A stretch of DNA of 64,000 nt from Planococcus donghaensis (GTDB lineage: Bacteria > Bacillota > Bacilli > Bacillales_A > Planococcaceae): positions 2,542,001 through 2,606,000 of the forward strand of contig NZ_CP016543.2 of assembly GCF_001687665.2 (NCBI RefSeq). The letters run 5' to 3'. The translations under genes and the position numbers were made by a program. The number at the start of each line of letters is the position of its first letter. Position 1 is the stretch's first letter. Below are positions 1 through 10,343 of this stretch, piece after piece. The notes beneath the pieces are model-generated. The model was not told the origin of the DNA, did not search any database, and was given only the letters and a program-made list of their open reading frames with translations.

Positions 1-410
1 CCGTATTTAATGTAAATTAGTGTTGACCATCAATATATGTTCACTATAATTTTATTAACTAAGAACTTAAAAACTCTGATTTTAAAAGATACTTTGAAAT
101 CAGAGTTTTAATTATTTATTATATGCTACTAGATATTATCCGATCCGATTCCGACTGAAATCTGAAACATTTTTAATGATATAATCATTTTTGCAATATA
201 AAGAAAGTATCGTTTCAATTAACCATTTATATACATAACTTCAGTACAATTTAAAAGAACTCGATAAAAAAAAGAAAATATATTAATAACTATTTACTTC
301 AAAAGGGTGAAACGTTCTTAGAAGCCATTGCATTCTTTAAAAAGGTTGATCTTTATATATGCTTACAAAAAGAATAAATTCAATCTAAAATATTTTTTAT
401 ATCATAAATA
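1..410. other. AT-rich spacer at window edge, no gene seen
   Basis: No open reading frame with a credible ribosome binding site is visible on either strand. The only clear structure is a hairpin at 69-109, listed separately. The rest is AT-rich sequence downstream of the minus-strand glycosyltransferase gene that ends at 411. Confidence 0.6.
69..109. terminator. Probable intrinsic terminator hairpin
   Basis: AAAACTCTGATTT at 70-82 is mirrored by AAATCAGAGTTTT at 97-109. Read on the minus strand the stem runs into a T-rich tail. It could end the EPS transcript that passes through the gene at 411-1574, or close a gene lying left of the window. Confidence 0.55.
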
Positions 411-1574
411 TTAATGTCTATGAATTTCTCTAAAATAAGAATTTATTTTTTTAATAAATACTTCTTCAGAAAAATTATTCCTAGCAGATTTTTCACCTAA
501 TTCTCCTATCTTTTTTCTTTTAAGGCTGTCTTTCAAAAGACTATTTAATTCACTAAATAATTCTTCTGAATTATCTTTTTCAATAACGAAACCGTTAATA
601 TTGTTTTCAATTATTTCTCTAACCCCTCCCACATCTGTTGATATTACAGGGATTTTATGAGCCATTGCTTCAATTACAACCCTTGGCAAGCCTTCAGAAC
701 GTGATGGCAAGATGAATATATCCATTGCACTATAAATATCGCTTACTTTGTTAGAATAAGGTATGTATTTTATAGATTCTCCATATTTCAAAACTTTCTC
801 CATAAGATTCTTCCAATAATTTTCGTATCCGGGACTTACATTTCCAACTACTAGTAATTCTGTATCGTTATAGATTTTTTTAATTCTTATAAAAGAATCA
901 ATTAAAAAGTCAGTTCCCTTCCTCTCATTTATGGATCCTAAATACCCTATAACTAATTTATTTTTTGATAGACCTATATTTTTTTTAGAATTTTCTTTAT
1001 CTGAAATTTGGTACTCACTAAAATCAAATCCTGTATAAATATTTGTAATTTTGCCGTTATATTTTAATAGCTTATCTTTAGGCACATGTCTCAGAACTCC
1101 GTTTGCAATGGTAATTATGTTATCGGAAAACCTTAAAGCTAATTTAGATAAAATAGTATCAGAAATATCGGCTCTAATATACCAAATATTCTTTTTGCGC
1201 ATAATTTTTGTAGCTAAAATTGAGTAAATTAATGCTCTAATATCATTTACGTATATAGTATCAATTTTATTTTTTCTTAAGTAAAGAAATATTTTAAAAT
1301 TGTAAATTAGCAAATGAACTGCTATATTCATTTTCTTAAGTATTGAATATTGAAGAATTTCTCCTCCAAATATATTCGCTTTTTTATTAAGTTTAACAAT
1401 ATCTATCGGTATATTTTTCTTTCTTAATTCTTTGCTTAGTTCTCCTTCTTTCGTTGTCACAACCACACATTCAAATTCATTTTGATTTAAACTTTGAATG
1501 AGTTTAAGCATGCTTTTTTGAGCACCATAAAAAGAATCAGAGCGAGACTCTAAAAATAATATTTTTTTCTTCAT
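411..1574 (-). CDS. Glycosyltransferase family 4 (GT-B)
   Basis: This 387-residue protein has the two-domain GT-B layout. The N-terminal donor-independent half opens with a beta strand and the segment SFYGAQKSMLKLI. The C-terminal half carries IGYLGSINERKG and the GT4 signature E-x7-E inside SEGLPRVVIEAMA, followed by STDVGGVREII, which normally contacts the nucleotide-sugar. It would add a sugar to a lipid-linked intermediate at the cytoplasmic membrane. The gene is the last of the EPS locus but is separated from galU by about 290 bp, so it may have its own promoter. AGGATAGGTG precedes the ATG. Donor and acceptor cannot be read from the sequence. Confidence 0.85.
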   Translation of the reverse strand: MKKKILFLESRSDSFYGAQKSMLKLIQSLNQNEFECVVVTTKEGELSKELRKKNIPIDIVKLNKKANIFGGEILQYSILKKMNIAVHLLIYNFKIFLYLRKNKIDTIYVNDIRALIYSILATKIMRKKNIWYIRADISDTILSKLALRFSDNIITIANGVLRHVPKDKLLKYNGKITNIYTGFDFSEYQISDKENSKKNIGLSKNKLVIGYLGSINERKGTDFLIDSFIRIKKIYNDTELLVVGNVSPGYENYWKNLMEKVLKYGESIKYIPYSNKVSDIYSAMDIFILPSRSEGLPRVVIEAMAHKIPVISTDVGGVREIIENNINGFVIEKDNSEELFSELNSLLKDSLKRKKIGELGEKSARNNFSEEVFIKKINSYFREIHRH

Positions 1575-1865
1575 TTAGCACCTATCCTTGCAAAATATTG
1601 TTTAAGTCATCCATTTAATGTAATAAATTTGCAATTATATTCAAGTTCAACTCTTTGGTTATATCGATATAAAAAAATATTATTTAAATTTCTTTTAAAC
1701 ACTATATATTATTGTTTTTTATTTGTCACATGAGTCTCTTTAGCATACTAATTGTATATTATGTGTTTTTCTTCAAAAATCCCTATAAACTTTTAATAAT
1801 AGATATTAAATATTTAAAAACTCTACAAGATACACAATAGTAATTTAAATAATTATTATAGAATA

Positions 1866-2747
1866 TTATTTAATAGATATTTTTTCTTCTGTTAATTTCT
1901 TTTCAAACAACTCCAATAATTGGTTTCGCAACTCCGGACGCTTTAACGCGTACTCAATTGTCGTTTCTATAAAACCAAACTTTTCTCCTACATCAAATCT
2001 TTGTCCATCAAACTCATAAGCATACACAGATTGTATTTCATTTAACTTTTGTATGGCGTCAGTCAACTGGATTTCTCCGCCTGCACCTAATTGATGCTCT
2101 CCCAAGTATTCAAAAATTTCCGGTGTGAGAATATAACGGCCCATAATGGCATAATTCGATGGTGCAGTTCCAGCTGTCGGTTTTTCGACGAACTTATTTA
2201 CTCTAATCAATTTTCCCTCAACCGAAATAGGATCAATAATGCCATAACGTTCTGTATCTTTATCGGCTACTTCTTGCACACCTATGACACTCTTCCCGGT
2301 CTTCTCATGCTGGTTCATCAATTGAGCTAAACATGGCTCATCGTTTTCAACGATGTCATCACCCAGTAAGACAGCGAAAGGTTCGTTGCCAATAAACTTA
2401 CGCGCTGACCATATCGCATGGCCCAAACCAAGCGGCTGCTTCTGGCGAATAAAATGGATTTCTACTTTAGAAGTCTCTAAAACAGAATTTAGCATCTCTT
2501 TTTTCCCTTTTTTCATTAATGTATCTTCCAGTTCAAACGCATGATCGAAGTGGTCTTCGATGGCGCGTTTACCTTTCCCTGTCACGATGATAATATCTTC
2601 TATGCCAGAAGCAATGGCTTCTTCGATAATATATTGAATCGTTGGTTTGTCGACGATCGGTAACATTTCTTTTGGCATCGCTTTTGTTGCTGGGAGGAAT
2701 CGCGTTCCGAGTCCAGCAGCAGGAATAATAGCTTTTTTCACTCTCAT
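1866..2747 (-). CDS. galU: UTP--glucose-1-phosphate uridylyltransferase
   Basis: GalU makes UDP-glucose from UTP and glucose 1-phosphate. The 293 residues match the family's usual length. The nucleotidyltransferase signature [19 protein letters not shown] lies near residues 10-28, and [19 protein letters not shown] and [10 protein letters not shown] follow further on. UDP-glucose feeds the dehydrogenase encoded two genes upstream, and this placement beside ugd and a 4-epimerase gives a complete route to UDP-hexuronic acids. GTAGGTG sits 6-7 bases before the ATG. The gene is conserved housekeeping-type sequence, less AT-rich than the glycosyltransferase block. Confidence 0.95.
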   Translation of the reverse strand: MRVKKAIIPAAGLGTRFLPATKAMPKEMLPIVDKPTIQYIIEEAIASGIEDIIIVTGKGKRAIEDHFDHAFELEDTLMKKGKKEMLNSVLETSKVEIHFIRQKQPLGLGHAIWSARKFIGNEPFAVLLGDDIVENDEPCLAQLMNQHEKTGKSVIGVQEVADKDTERYGIIDPISVEGKLIRVNKFVEKPTAGTAPSNYAIMGRYILTPEIFEYLGEHQLGAGGEIQLTDAIQKLNEIQSVYAYEFDGQRFDVGEKFGFIETTIEYALKRPELRNQLLELFEKKLTEEKISIK

Positions 2748-2828
2748 CTTTGCACCTACTTAAATTTTTGGCCTTAATAGCAAGGCTTGTTTTTTGTAAA
2801 ATAATTGAATAGCGTATTTCAAAAAAGA

Positions 2829-3860
2829 TTATGTTCTTCTATAGTATTCACAGTACCAATCTGTGAACTTCTGAAGACCTTCTTCAATCGAGGTTTTTGG
2901 TTTAAAATCAATCGCTTGTTCTAATAACTTAGTCGAAGCATAGGTCGCTGGAACGTCACCCGGTTTGATTGGTTCAAACTTCTTCCTAAACTCAATTGTT
3001 CTTCCTAAACTATTGCTTAAACATTTCTCCAGTGACTCAATAAACACCATCAACTTTTCAGGTTTACTATTTCCGATATTAAAGATTTTATGGGGCACTT
3101 CACCCGTTTCCCCCGGCGGATTGGACAAGAGCCTTTGAATACCTTCTACAATGTCATCGATATAAGTAAAGTCACGGTACAAATCATTTTCAAAATCACC
3201 ATTGTTGAAAATTTTAATTTCTTCATCCGCAAATAATTTGTTTGTGAACCCAAAATACGCCATATCAGGACGTCCCATTGGACCATATACTGTAAAGAAG
3301 CGAAGTCCCGATGCTGGAATTTTGTATAAATGACTGTAAGTATGTGCCATCAATTCATTTGACTTTTTAGTAGAGGCATACAATGAAACTGGATTATCTA
3401 CAAAGTCTGTCTCCTCAAAAGGCACTTTTTTATTTGCTCCATAAACTGAACTTGATGAAGCATACAATAAGTGATCAACTGGATAATGACGACAAGCTTC
3501 TAGGATGTTATAAAATCCAATGACATTGCTTTGAATATAGACATCGGGATTTTCAATTGAGTACCTGACACCAGCTTGAGCTGCCAAATTCACAATAATA
3601 TTCGGCTTATACTGCTCGAATAGGGAGCTTACTAGTTCTTTATCAGAAATATCGCCTTTAATAAAATCGAAGTTTTCATTTGATTCTAGCTGGTGTAAAC
3701 GGTCATACTTTAACTTTATATCATAATATTCGTTAAGATTATCGATACCAACTACTTTACAGCCAGACTCCAACAATCGTTTCGAAAGATAGTAACCAAT
3801 AAATCCAGCAGCGCCGGTAATAAAATATACTTTACTAGAATCTAGCGGCTTGTAATTCAA
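2829..3860 (-). CDS. NAD-dependent epimerase, UDP-glucuronate 4-epimerase type
   Basis: This extended short-chain dehydrogenase/reductase probably interconverts UDP-glucuronate and UDP-galacturonate. The 343 residues contain the NAD motif GAAGFIG at 16-22 and the catalytic pair Y162 and K166 in YASTK. The segments IDNLNEYYDIKLK and YGPMGRPDMAYF are characteristic of the CapI/LspL group. The start codon is TTG at 3860, with AAGGAG ten bases upstream, and it overlaps the end of the ugd gene by 26 bp, so translation is probably coupled. Context supports the uronate assignment because the enzyme making its substrate is encoded immediately upstream. The substrate has not been tested, and a related UDP-sugar is possible. 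Confidence 0.85.
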   Translation of the reverse strand: MNYKPLDSSKVYFITGAAGFIGYYLSKRLLESGCKVVGIDNLNEYYDIKLKYDRLHQLESNENFDFIKGDISDKELVSSLFEQYKPNIIVNLAAQAGVRYSIENPDVYIQSNVIGFYNILEACRHYPVDHLLYASSSSVYGANKKVPFEETDFVDNPVSLYASTKKSNELMAHTYSHLYKIPASGLRFFTVYGPMGRPDMAYFGFTNKLFADEEIKIFNNGDFENDLYRDFTYIDDIVEGIQRLLSNPPGETGEVPHKIFNIGNSKPEKLMVFIESLEKCLSNSLGRTIEFRKKFEPIKPGDVPATYASTKLLEQAIDFKPKTSIEEGLQKFTDWYCEYYRRT

Positions 3861-5211
3861 GCTTTCTCAACTCCTTAAGTCCGTCTTTATTTGCTGGAGC
3901 TCTACCGACTGAATAATACTCTACTCCAGCTTGTTCCATTTCTTCAACGCTATGAAGATTACGCCCATCATATACCAAAGGAGTTCTCATTAATTTCTTA
4001 TAGACCTGGGCATCAATTGCTTTTACTTCTCCCCACTCAGTGAAAATGAAACAAACATTTGCACCTTCTATAGCTTCTTCAATATTAGATACATATTTTA
4101 TGCTACCTTTTCTACTTTTCCCTTCTGGAAAAACCTTAGCAAAATTTCCTGCACCTATCGGATCATATGCATAAATGTCAGCTCCCTGATTCAAAAGTAA
4201 TGGTACATTTTCGAGTGATGGGGCTTCTCTTAAGTCATCTGTTCCCGGCTTAAAGGTTAGACCTAGAATAGCTACTTTTAAGCCGTTAAATGTAATTAGA
4301 CGATTACTCGCTTTCTTATACATTAAAGTCTTTTGATCTTTGTTTACATTAATTGCAGCTTTAACTGTTTTCAAGTCATAACCATTTTGTGTTGCCAAGT
4401 ATTCAAGTGCCTTCGTATCTTTAGGGAAGCAAGATCCACCGTAGCCAATACCTGCATTTAAAAATTTGCTGCCAATACGATCATCAAAGCTCATTCCTTT
4501 AGCTACGTCCTGAACATCTGCCCCGACTAGCTCACATAGATTTGCTATATCATTCATATAAGAAATTTTCAACGCAAGAAAATCATTAGATGCATATTTA
4601 ATCATTTCTGCAGACTTTCTATTTACCGATACGACAGGTAATTTAAATGGCTCATAAATTTTTTGCAAAAGATTTTCTGCCCAACTGCTTTGAGTTCCGA
4701 TAATGATTCTTTTCGCATTTAAAGTATCATGTACTGCAGATCCCTGTGCCAAGAACTCCGGATTAGAAGCTACTTCTACTCTTACATCATTAATTAAGAA
4801 ATCATGGATAAATTGTTCAACCTTATCATTTGTACCAACTGGGACGGTAGATTTCACAACTACTAGACAATCTTTTTCAATTGTTTCGGCAATTTGTCTA
4901 GCGACAGTCGCTATGTATGAAAGGTTTGCAGATCCATCTTCATTTTCAGGAGTTCCTACACCAATAAAAACTGCATCTGCATCTTTATAAGCTGATTCAT
5001 AATCATTAGTGTACTCTAATCTTCCTGCTTTATAATTTTTCTTCATGAGATCTTCTAAACCTGTTTCATATATTGGAGATACTCCTGATTTCATAAGATC
5101 TACTTTAGTTTTGTCAATATCAACGCAAACTACTTTATGTCCTCTTTCAGCAAAACAAACTCCTGCAACTAAGCCTACATATCCGGTTCCTGCTACTGCT
5201 ATCTTAAACAT
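3835..5211 (-). CDS. ugd: UDP-glucose 6-dehydrogenase
   Basis: Ugd oxidises UDP-glucose to UDP-glucuronate in two NAD-dependent steps. The protein has 458 residues. GTGYVGLVAGVCFAERGH at the N-terminus is the Rossmann NAD-binding loop. GYGGSCFPKDTKAL, near residue 260, contains the catalytic cysteine. The C-terminal domain includes GLTFKPGTDDLREAP, another family hallmark. AAGGAAGGTG precedes the ATG. The gene sits between the flippase gene and the epimerase/galU pair, giving the locus an acidic-sugar supply. Confidence 0.95.
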   Translation of the reverse strand: MFKIAVAGTGYVGLVAGVCFAERGHKVVCVDIDKTKVDLMKSGVSPIYETGLEDLMKKNYKAGRLEYTNDYESAYKDADAVFIGVGTPENEDGSANLSYIATVARQIAETIEKDCLVVVKSTVPVGTNDKVEQFIHDFLINDVRVEVASNPEFLAQGSAVHDTLNAKRIIIGTQSSWAENLLQKIYEPFKLPVVSVNRKSAEMIKYASNDFLALKISYMNDIANLCELVGADVQDVAKGMSFDDRIGSKFLNAGIGYGGSCFPKDTKALEYLATQNGYDLKTVKAAINVNKDQKTLMYKKASNRLITFNGLKVAILGLTFKPGTDDLREAPSLENVPLLLNQGADIYAYDPIGAGNFAKVFPEGKSRKGSIKYVSNIEEAIEGANVCFIFTEWGEVKAIDAQVYKKLMRTPLVYDGRNLHSVEEMEQAGVEYYSVGRAPANKDGLKELRKLELQAARF

Positions 5212-5303
5212 ATTTACACCTTCCTTATCTCTAAATTAATTATTCTGTAATTCACTTTTACAAAATCAACTTAAAATAATACAAGAACATAGAAATACAA
5301 ACA

Positions 5304-6647
5304 TTAACTCAAGTAATTATATATACACCTGAATAAAGTTGAAAAAGCTAAAATTATACAAACATTTTTTAAAATATTCGAAAAGTAAATCATTTTAGGT
5401 ACATTTAAAACCTTAAACAAGTAAGTGAAATATACTATTTGAATTAAAATAAAAATACTTGACATTATCAATAATGAGATATAAACACTATTGAAAATAT
5501 ATTTTCCAACTATTAAAGAAAATATTAAACCTGTTATTTGGAAGGTATTTGCAATTAGCGTATATTTTTGCTTATTTAGAGTAATTGCAAGCCCTTGTAC
5601 TGAATCTTGTAAAAATACAAAAAAGTATTGAAGAGCTAATATTCTTACGAAATTCCCAGAAACTTCCCATTCTTTCCCCAAAAAGATAATTACTATAATA
5701 TCTCCAAAAGCTATTAATAAAGTGATTGGAATAATAGACAACTTCATTGCTCTTTTTATATTTTTTAAAACATAAGCGCCAATTTCTTTTGATTGTCTAT
5801 GCATATCAGAAACTACTTGAAAAAATACTCTTCCGATTGCTTTTGCAATTAAAATAATAGGCATTTGAAGAATTCTTAAAGTAATTGCATAATAGCCTAA
5901 AATTTCAGGTCCCCATAATACTTTGATTAACAGGGTTGGACTTTGGCTTTTTAAATTATTTGTTAAATTTGTAGGTACTTGATAAAAAATAAATTTCTTG
6001 TTGCTGTAAATGATTTTAAAAACTTCTTTCACATTAAAAACAAACAGCCCTCTTGGTAAATTTTTCTTCATATGAATTAAAGTTATTAGTGAGCCCAATA
6101 AATGAGCTATATAAAATCCATATTGTATAAAACCCATATATCCAAAAATAATACCACTGATGCCATAAACACTGTAATTCAAAACCGGATTTTTCATTAG
6201 TGCATTATATTCTTGATTTCTGTTTAACCATGTGTAACAAATTTGTACTTGTTGAGACAAAAATGCTGAGAAGAAAAGAATCCAATAGAATACATAAGGA
6301 CTCAAGGCTATATCATTAAAAATTATAAAGTAAACAACTGTTACAATTAATGAAAAAAGAGTACTTATGATAAATGAAATTGTAGAAATAACTTTGTAGT
6401 ATTTTTTTAGCTTTTCTTCTTTTTCAATCATTATTAAATTAGACATTCCGAGATCTGAGAAAGAATTAATAATAATAGATAAAGCATAAATAAAAGCCCA
6501 TATACCAAATATCTCTGCTCCATAGATACGAGTAAGAATTGGCAAAGTGATTAATGATATTATATGCCCCATCATTGTTCCCGAAGAAATTTTGGCAATA
6601 TTTTTTTTATTTTTTGAAAAACTTGTTTTTAAATTTATTTTTTTCAT
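5304..6647 (-). CDS. Wzx-type polysaccharide flippase (MOP superfamily)
   Basis: This hydrophobic 447-residue protein has about 12-14 predicted membrane segments and no soluble domain. The N-terminal region KISSGTMMGHIISLITLPILT and the following GAEIFGIWAF resemble the conserved start of Wzx/RfbX proteins. It would move undecaprenyl-linked repeat units across the membrane for polymerisation by the EpsG-like protein at 9.2-10.2 kb. It is the only flippase in the EPS locus. Sequence is strongly AT-rich, as usual for these fast-diverging serotype genes. Assignment rests on topology and context more than on catalytic residues. Confidence 0.85.
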   Translation of the reverse strand: MKKINLKTSFSKNKKNIAKISSGTMMGHIISLITLPILTRIYGAEIFGIWAFIYALSIIINSFSDLGMSNLIMIEKEEKLKKYYKVISTISFIISTLFSLIVTVVYFIIFNDIALSPYVFYWILFFSAFLSQQVQICYTWLNRNQEYNALMKNPVLNYSVYGISGIIFGYMGFIQYGFYIAHLLGSLITLIHMKKNLPRGLFVFNVKEVFKIIYSNKKFIFYQVPTNLTNNLKSQSPTLLIKVLWGPEILGYYAITLRILQMPIILIAKAIGRVFFQVVSDMHRQSKEIGAYVLKNIKRAMKLSIIPITLLIAFGDIIVIIFLGKEWEVSGNFVRILALQYFFVFLQDSVQGLAITLNKQKYTLIANTFQITGLIFSLIVGKYIFNSVYISLLIMSSIFILIQIVYFTYLFKVLNVPKMIYFSNILKNVCIILAFSTLFRCIYNYLS

Positions 6648-6798
6648 AAATTGCTTCTCTCAGTTTTTTATTTAACTTGATGTATATTTATTACTGTGGT
6701 ATTAAAAAATTTTAACTTTGCTTAATTTAGATAGGTATTTTGTTTTTAAATTTTCATACGTTGTATAAGATTGAAGATTTTTGTATAATCTTTATGTT

Positions 6799-7947
6799 TT
6801 ATGTTTTATCTTCATATATTTTAAGTAAGTTTTCTACACTGACGTCTATATCATATTTGTATTTTTTCAGAGCATTTTCTCTCAAAAACCAATCAATTTC
6901 TTCTTTACCGATTAACTCTTTTATTTTCGCGATCCATTTACTTTTACTATCGGAATCGAGATCTAATCTATTTAATAAACCAATATTTAAATCTGCTTCA
7001 ATTGGTACATTTTTGGAAATAAGGCTTGGAACTCCGGCAGCTTGAGCTTCAACTAATACTATGCCTAGACCTTCGTAAAGCGATGGAAAAATAAATAAAT
7101 CAATTGCCGTCATAAATTGAGGTATGTCATTTCTTAATCCTAAAAAATGTACTTTATCACTTAAATTTTTCTCTAATACCATTTCTTTAATACTTTCAAT
7201 TTCTTCTCCTTCTCCAACCAGCACTAAATGAGCTCTAGATTCTTCTTTAGAATAATTCGAAAATATATCTATAATAAAAGAATGATTTTTTTGTTTTGTA
7301 AATCTACCAACATGTCCTATAAGAATACTGTCTTTAGGAAGGTTTAGCTCTTCTAAAAGATATCTTGTGTTCCTTTTTATTTCTTTAAATTTTGCAAGGT
7401 CAATAGCATTTGGAAATAAACTAGACTTTCCATGTTGATAAGATGTCTTTCCAAAAACATATTCGCAAGCTTGCTTAGAACAACCTATTAAATGTGTTGC
7501 ATTTCTTTTTATTTTTTTTCTCATTATAAGTTTATAAATTTTCCTTGGAAGAGCATTGTTTCTACTATCATTTGTATTATGACTATGAGCGATTCTGATA
7601 GGAACGTTATTTTTCTTTGCAATATCCAAAACGGTTCCACTAAAGAAAAGAACATGGCTATGTACAACATCATAGGGTCCATATTTTTCTAAAGTATTTT
7701 TTAAACTAATTTTGTAATCCTTGATCCCTTTATTTGGTTTTGGGTGACTTATTATTCTTCCGCCCATTTTTATTATTTCATTATCATAAAAACTTTTCTC
7801 AGTGGTTTGTACAGCAAAATCAAACTGTACTTTATCTTTATCAATATGCCTATATAAATTCATAATTAATGTTTCTAAACCTGCCGCGTTCATAGCTCCT
7901 ACCACATGTAGAACTTTAATTTTTTTTGGAGAGACTATTCTCGACAA
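6799..7947 (-). CDS. Glycosyltransferase family 4, EpsF-like
   Basis: This is a GT-B fold retaining glycosyltransferase of 382 residues. The N-terminus VLHVVGAMNAAGLETLIMNLY is typical of the EpsF/CapM group. IGHVGRFTKQKNHSFII opens the second domain, and EGLGIVLVE provides the E-x7-E motif. The start is TTG at 7947 with GAAGGAG ten bases upstream, inside the end of the preceding pyruvyl transferase gene (32-bp overlap). The arrangement suggests translational coupling. It probably extends the lipid-linked repeat unit. Its sugar specificity is not readable. Confidence 0.85.
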   Translation of the reverse strand: MSRIVSPKKIKVLHVVGAMNAAGLETLIMNLYRHIDKDKVQFDFAVQTTEKSFYDNEIIKMGGRIISHPKPNKGIKDYKISLKNTLEKYGPYDVVHSHVLFFSGTVLDIAKKNNVPIRIAHSHNTNDSRNNALPRKIYKLIMRKKIKRNATHLIGCSKQACEYVFGKTSYQHGKSSLFPNAIDLAKFKEIKRNTRYLLEELNLPKDSILIGHVGRFTKQKNHSFIIDIFSNYSKEESRAHLVLVGEGEEIESIKEMVLEKNLSDKVHFLGLRNDIPQFMTAIDLFIFPSLYEGLGIVLVEAQAAGVPSLISKNVPIEADLNIGLLNRLDLDSDSKSKWIAKIKELIGKEEIDWFLRENALKKYKYDIDVSVENLLKIYEDKT

Positions 7948-9097
7948 AATTTAACAACTCCTTCTTTTTGCAGACTATTTTATTTATAGTCTCTTCATTT
8001 AATTTAAAGTCTTCATTAAGATTTTTTTCAATTTTTTGTACAACTTTTTCTACTTCATCTTTACAATCTATTAAATAATTATTCAATCCCAATTCTTCAA
8101 AAATGCTTTTCAACTTTGGATCCCACATAATTCCGTAAGTGTGTTTGTAATAGGAGACAGATGGCAAACATGCATGTAACCTTTGAGCCACAATAACATC
8201 TTGATTCTCAATAGTTTTGATAAGATTTCTATAATCGCTAAGATACTCAGAAAAAGAAATACCTTCGATTTCCTCTAAATTCTTCTTAATATACTGCTCA
8301 ACAAAGCCATTATCAGTGGTTGCTCCATTTGTGAAAATATTTACTTCATAATTCAATTTTACTAACTCTTTTGCTAACTTTGACCACCAAATAGCAGAAT
8401 CTGTTCTACTCCAAGAAATATTACTGTGTCTTTTCATTTCATTGGGATCCATAATTCCTAGACCGATTTTCTTTTTACCTACTTTATATTGAGTTGGAGG
8501 ATATATCTCTTTTACATATAACGCTGGATCGGTCAAAGCTATAATTTTTTGCTGGATGTTAGGATTAATAGATATTAAAAATTTTTTTGAATCATTGTCC
8601 CTTACCGATATGTATGAAGCATAATTAAGTACTTCCCCTAATAGCTTTCTTGCTTTATAACTCCAGGGTCCTTTAGCACCAACAAAAGCAAAAATAATTG
8701 GTATATTATTCTTACGAGCTTCCTTATATATCGTATAAATACCTATTGGAAAGTTTCCGTAGTTATCAATTAAAAGGTGCCCACCTCCTATTACAATTAT
8801 GTGTGATTCAGAAACTTGTTTGGTCAACGCTTCTTTTAAAATATAATTTTTTCTATAGTAATTACTGACTTTTATATATCTTATAGAATTAGGAATTATT
8901 TTCTTAAAAATCTTATCCGAAGTAAGATTTACTGTAGCTTTTTTTTTTGATTCTACTATTTCTCCAACAGTAAAATCAAAATTGGTAATTACATATTTTT
9001 TATCAGCTTTATTAATTATATAATTTAAAGATTCAGCTATAATTCTATCGCCTAAATTTCCAGAGTTCGCTACTCCACAAACTAAGATTCTTTCCAA
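7916..9097 (-). CDS. Polysaccharide pyruvyl transferase family protein
   Basis: The 393-residue protein belongs to the family that transfers pyruvate from phosphoenolpyruvate to sugar hydroxyls as a ketal. The N-terminal ILVCGVANSGNLGDRIIAESL and the glycine-rich GGGHLLIDNYG are the conserved PF04230-type segments, and QRLHACLPSVS lies in the C-terminal half. The start is TTG at 9097 preceded by AAAGGAGAT. Placed among glycosyltransferase genes, it probably adds a negatively charged pyruvyl group to the EPS repeat. It is distinct from CsaB at 56-57 kb, so the genome window holds two such enzymes for two polymers. Some family members have other roles, so the exact reaction is an inference. Confidence 0.8.
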   Translation of the reverse strand: MERILVCGVANSGNLGDRIIAESLNYIINKADKKYVITNFDFTVGEIVESKKKATVNLTSDKIFKKIIPNSIRYIKVSNYYRKNYILKEALTKQVSESHIIVIGGGHLLIDNYGNFPIGIYTIYKEARKNNIPIIFAFVGAKGPWSYKARKLLGEVLNYASYISVRDNDSKKFLISINPNIQQKIIALTDPALYVKEIYPPTQYKVGKKKIGLGIMDPNEMKRHSNISWSRTDSAIWWSKLAKELVKLNYEVNIFTNGATTDNGFVEQYIKKNLEEIEGISFSEYLSDYRNLIKTIENQDVIVAQRLHACLPSVSYYKHTYGIMWDPKLKSIFEELGLNNYLIDCKDEVEKVVQKIEKNLNEDFKLNEETINKIVCKKKELLNFVENSLSKKN

Positions 9098-9162
9098 TTA
9101 AAACATCTCCTTTGTCAAATAAATTTACTAGAAATTAAATATTTAAATTTAGTGAATATATT

Positions 9163-10242
9163 TTATTCACCAAAAAATATTTTATAAGGTAACATATATG
9201 AGCCTCTAAATGATTCACCAAAATATGCTGAATAACTATATAGTAAACAATACGAAACTATTAATATAAAAACTAAAAACTTCAATTCTCTTTCTTTACA
9301 CATTTTTATCAAACTCGGAAATAAAAATACAATACTCAAATTTACGTACCAAACCATTCTTCCTATTCCAATAATTGGTGCAAAAATCTCAGTAATTACT
9401 TTAATAACAAATAGAAAAAAATAAAATCGGTAATTCCTATTATTTTTAATAGATTTATTAAAAAATATTAAAAATACAAGCAGTAAAGGTAATGAAGAAA
9501 CAAAGCTTGTTCCAATTATCCCAGACGAAGCAATGTAACCTTGATATCGATCTGCAGTTATAAATGGGAAAACCAAATATTTAATGACAAAGAAACTTAC
9601 TGGTATCATTAAAACTATTTTTAAGATATTATTTCTTTTAAATACATTTTGATTATTTTTACTTAGAAAAAGAAGTATGAAGGAAAATAGGGCAGAGTAA
9701 TGAAACATAGTTGCAATTCCTACAAAAATAATGAATTTTTTTTTATCATTTTCTATTATATATCTATAAGCAAAAGCAATAATAGAAACTGCAATCCCCA
9801 TTCGCAAGATTCCAAAGTAGTAAAAGTATTGCGTAGTCGCAAAAATAAATATAACCAAAGCAAAACTTATGTTGTTAATTTCATAGCTCATCGCTTTATA
9901 AAAAAAACAAATTGTTATAGTAGCTGTTAGTATAAAAAGCCACTGAAAGTCCCCTAAAAAATATGAGATTTTATAAAGTACATAGAATCCTGGTTCTGTA
10001 ATATTAGATCCATAATATTGAAAAATATTAGTGCTATTAGCATTAATATATCCATTTAAATAACTGTATCCATCTACACCTATACTGACATCTCGAAAAC
10101 CCATAATAAATATTAAGGGAAGCATTGACATAAATATAAATATAGGCTGTGGTTTATCGCTTTTTTTAAATTTTTGAGCAAGGAAAGCAAAGAACACTGA
10201 CAATACAACTGCTGATATGTAAATTAAGTATGAAATAGTCAC
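9163..10242 (-). CDS. EpsG/Wzy-type polysaccharide polymerase
   Basis: This 359-residue integral membrane protein has roughly ten hydrophobic segments. The early motif FRDVSIGVDGYSYLNGY, followed by an aromatic loop with EPGFYVLYKISY, is the recognisable core of the EpsG family of O-antigen/EPS polymerases. It would join repeat units outside the membrane after flipping. The start is GTG at 10242 with AAGGAG eight bases upstream. It is the only Wzy candidate in the locus, which completes the Wzx/Wzy set. Confidence 0.85.
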   Translation of the reverse strand: MTISYLIYISAVVLSVFFAFLAQKFKKSDKPQPIFIFMSMLPLIFIMGFRDVSIGVDGYSYLNGYINANSTNIFQYYGSNITEPGFYVLYKISYFLGDFQWLFILTATITICFFYKAMSYEINNISFALVIFIFATTQYFYYFGILRMGIAVSIIAFAYRYIIENDKKKFIIFVGIATMFHYSALFSFILLFLSKNNQNVFKRNNILKIVLMIPVSFFVIKYLVFPFITADRYQGYIASSGIIGTSFVSSLPLLLVFLIFFNKSIKNNRNYRFYFFLFVIKVITEIFAPIIGIGRMVWYVNLSIVFLFPSLIKMCKERELKFLVFILIVSYCLLYSYSAYFGESFRGSYMLPYKIFFGE

Positions 10243-10343
10243 TTATATAACTCCTTAAACTTCTCTTAAACTAGTAAGGCAAATTTTTATAGAATCTGTC
10301 GTTGCATGTAAAGGATATGCACTACAAAAATTTTTGTTTTTAT

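Noticed and set aside
2748..2828. Promoter or terminator before galU
   Set aside because: GCCTTAATAGCAAGGC followed by Ts is terminator-like only on the plus strand, where no gene ends, and no spaced promoter boxes were found on the minus strand.
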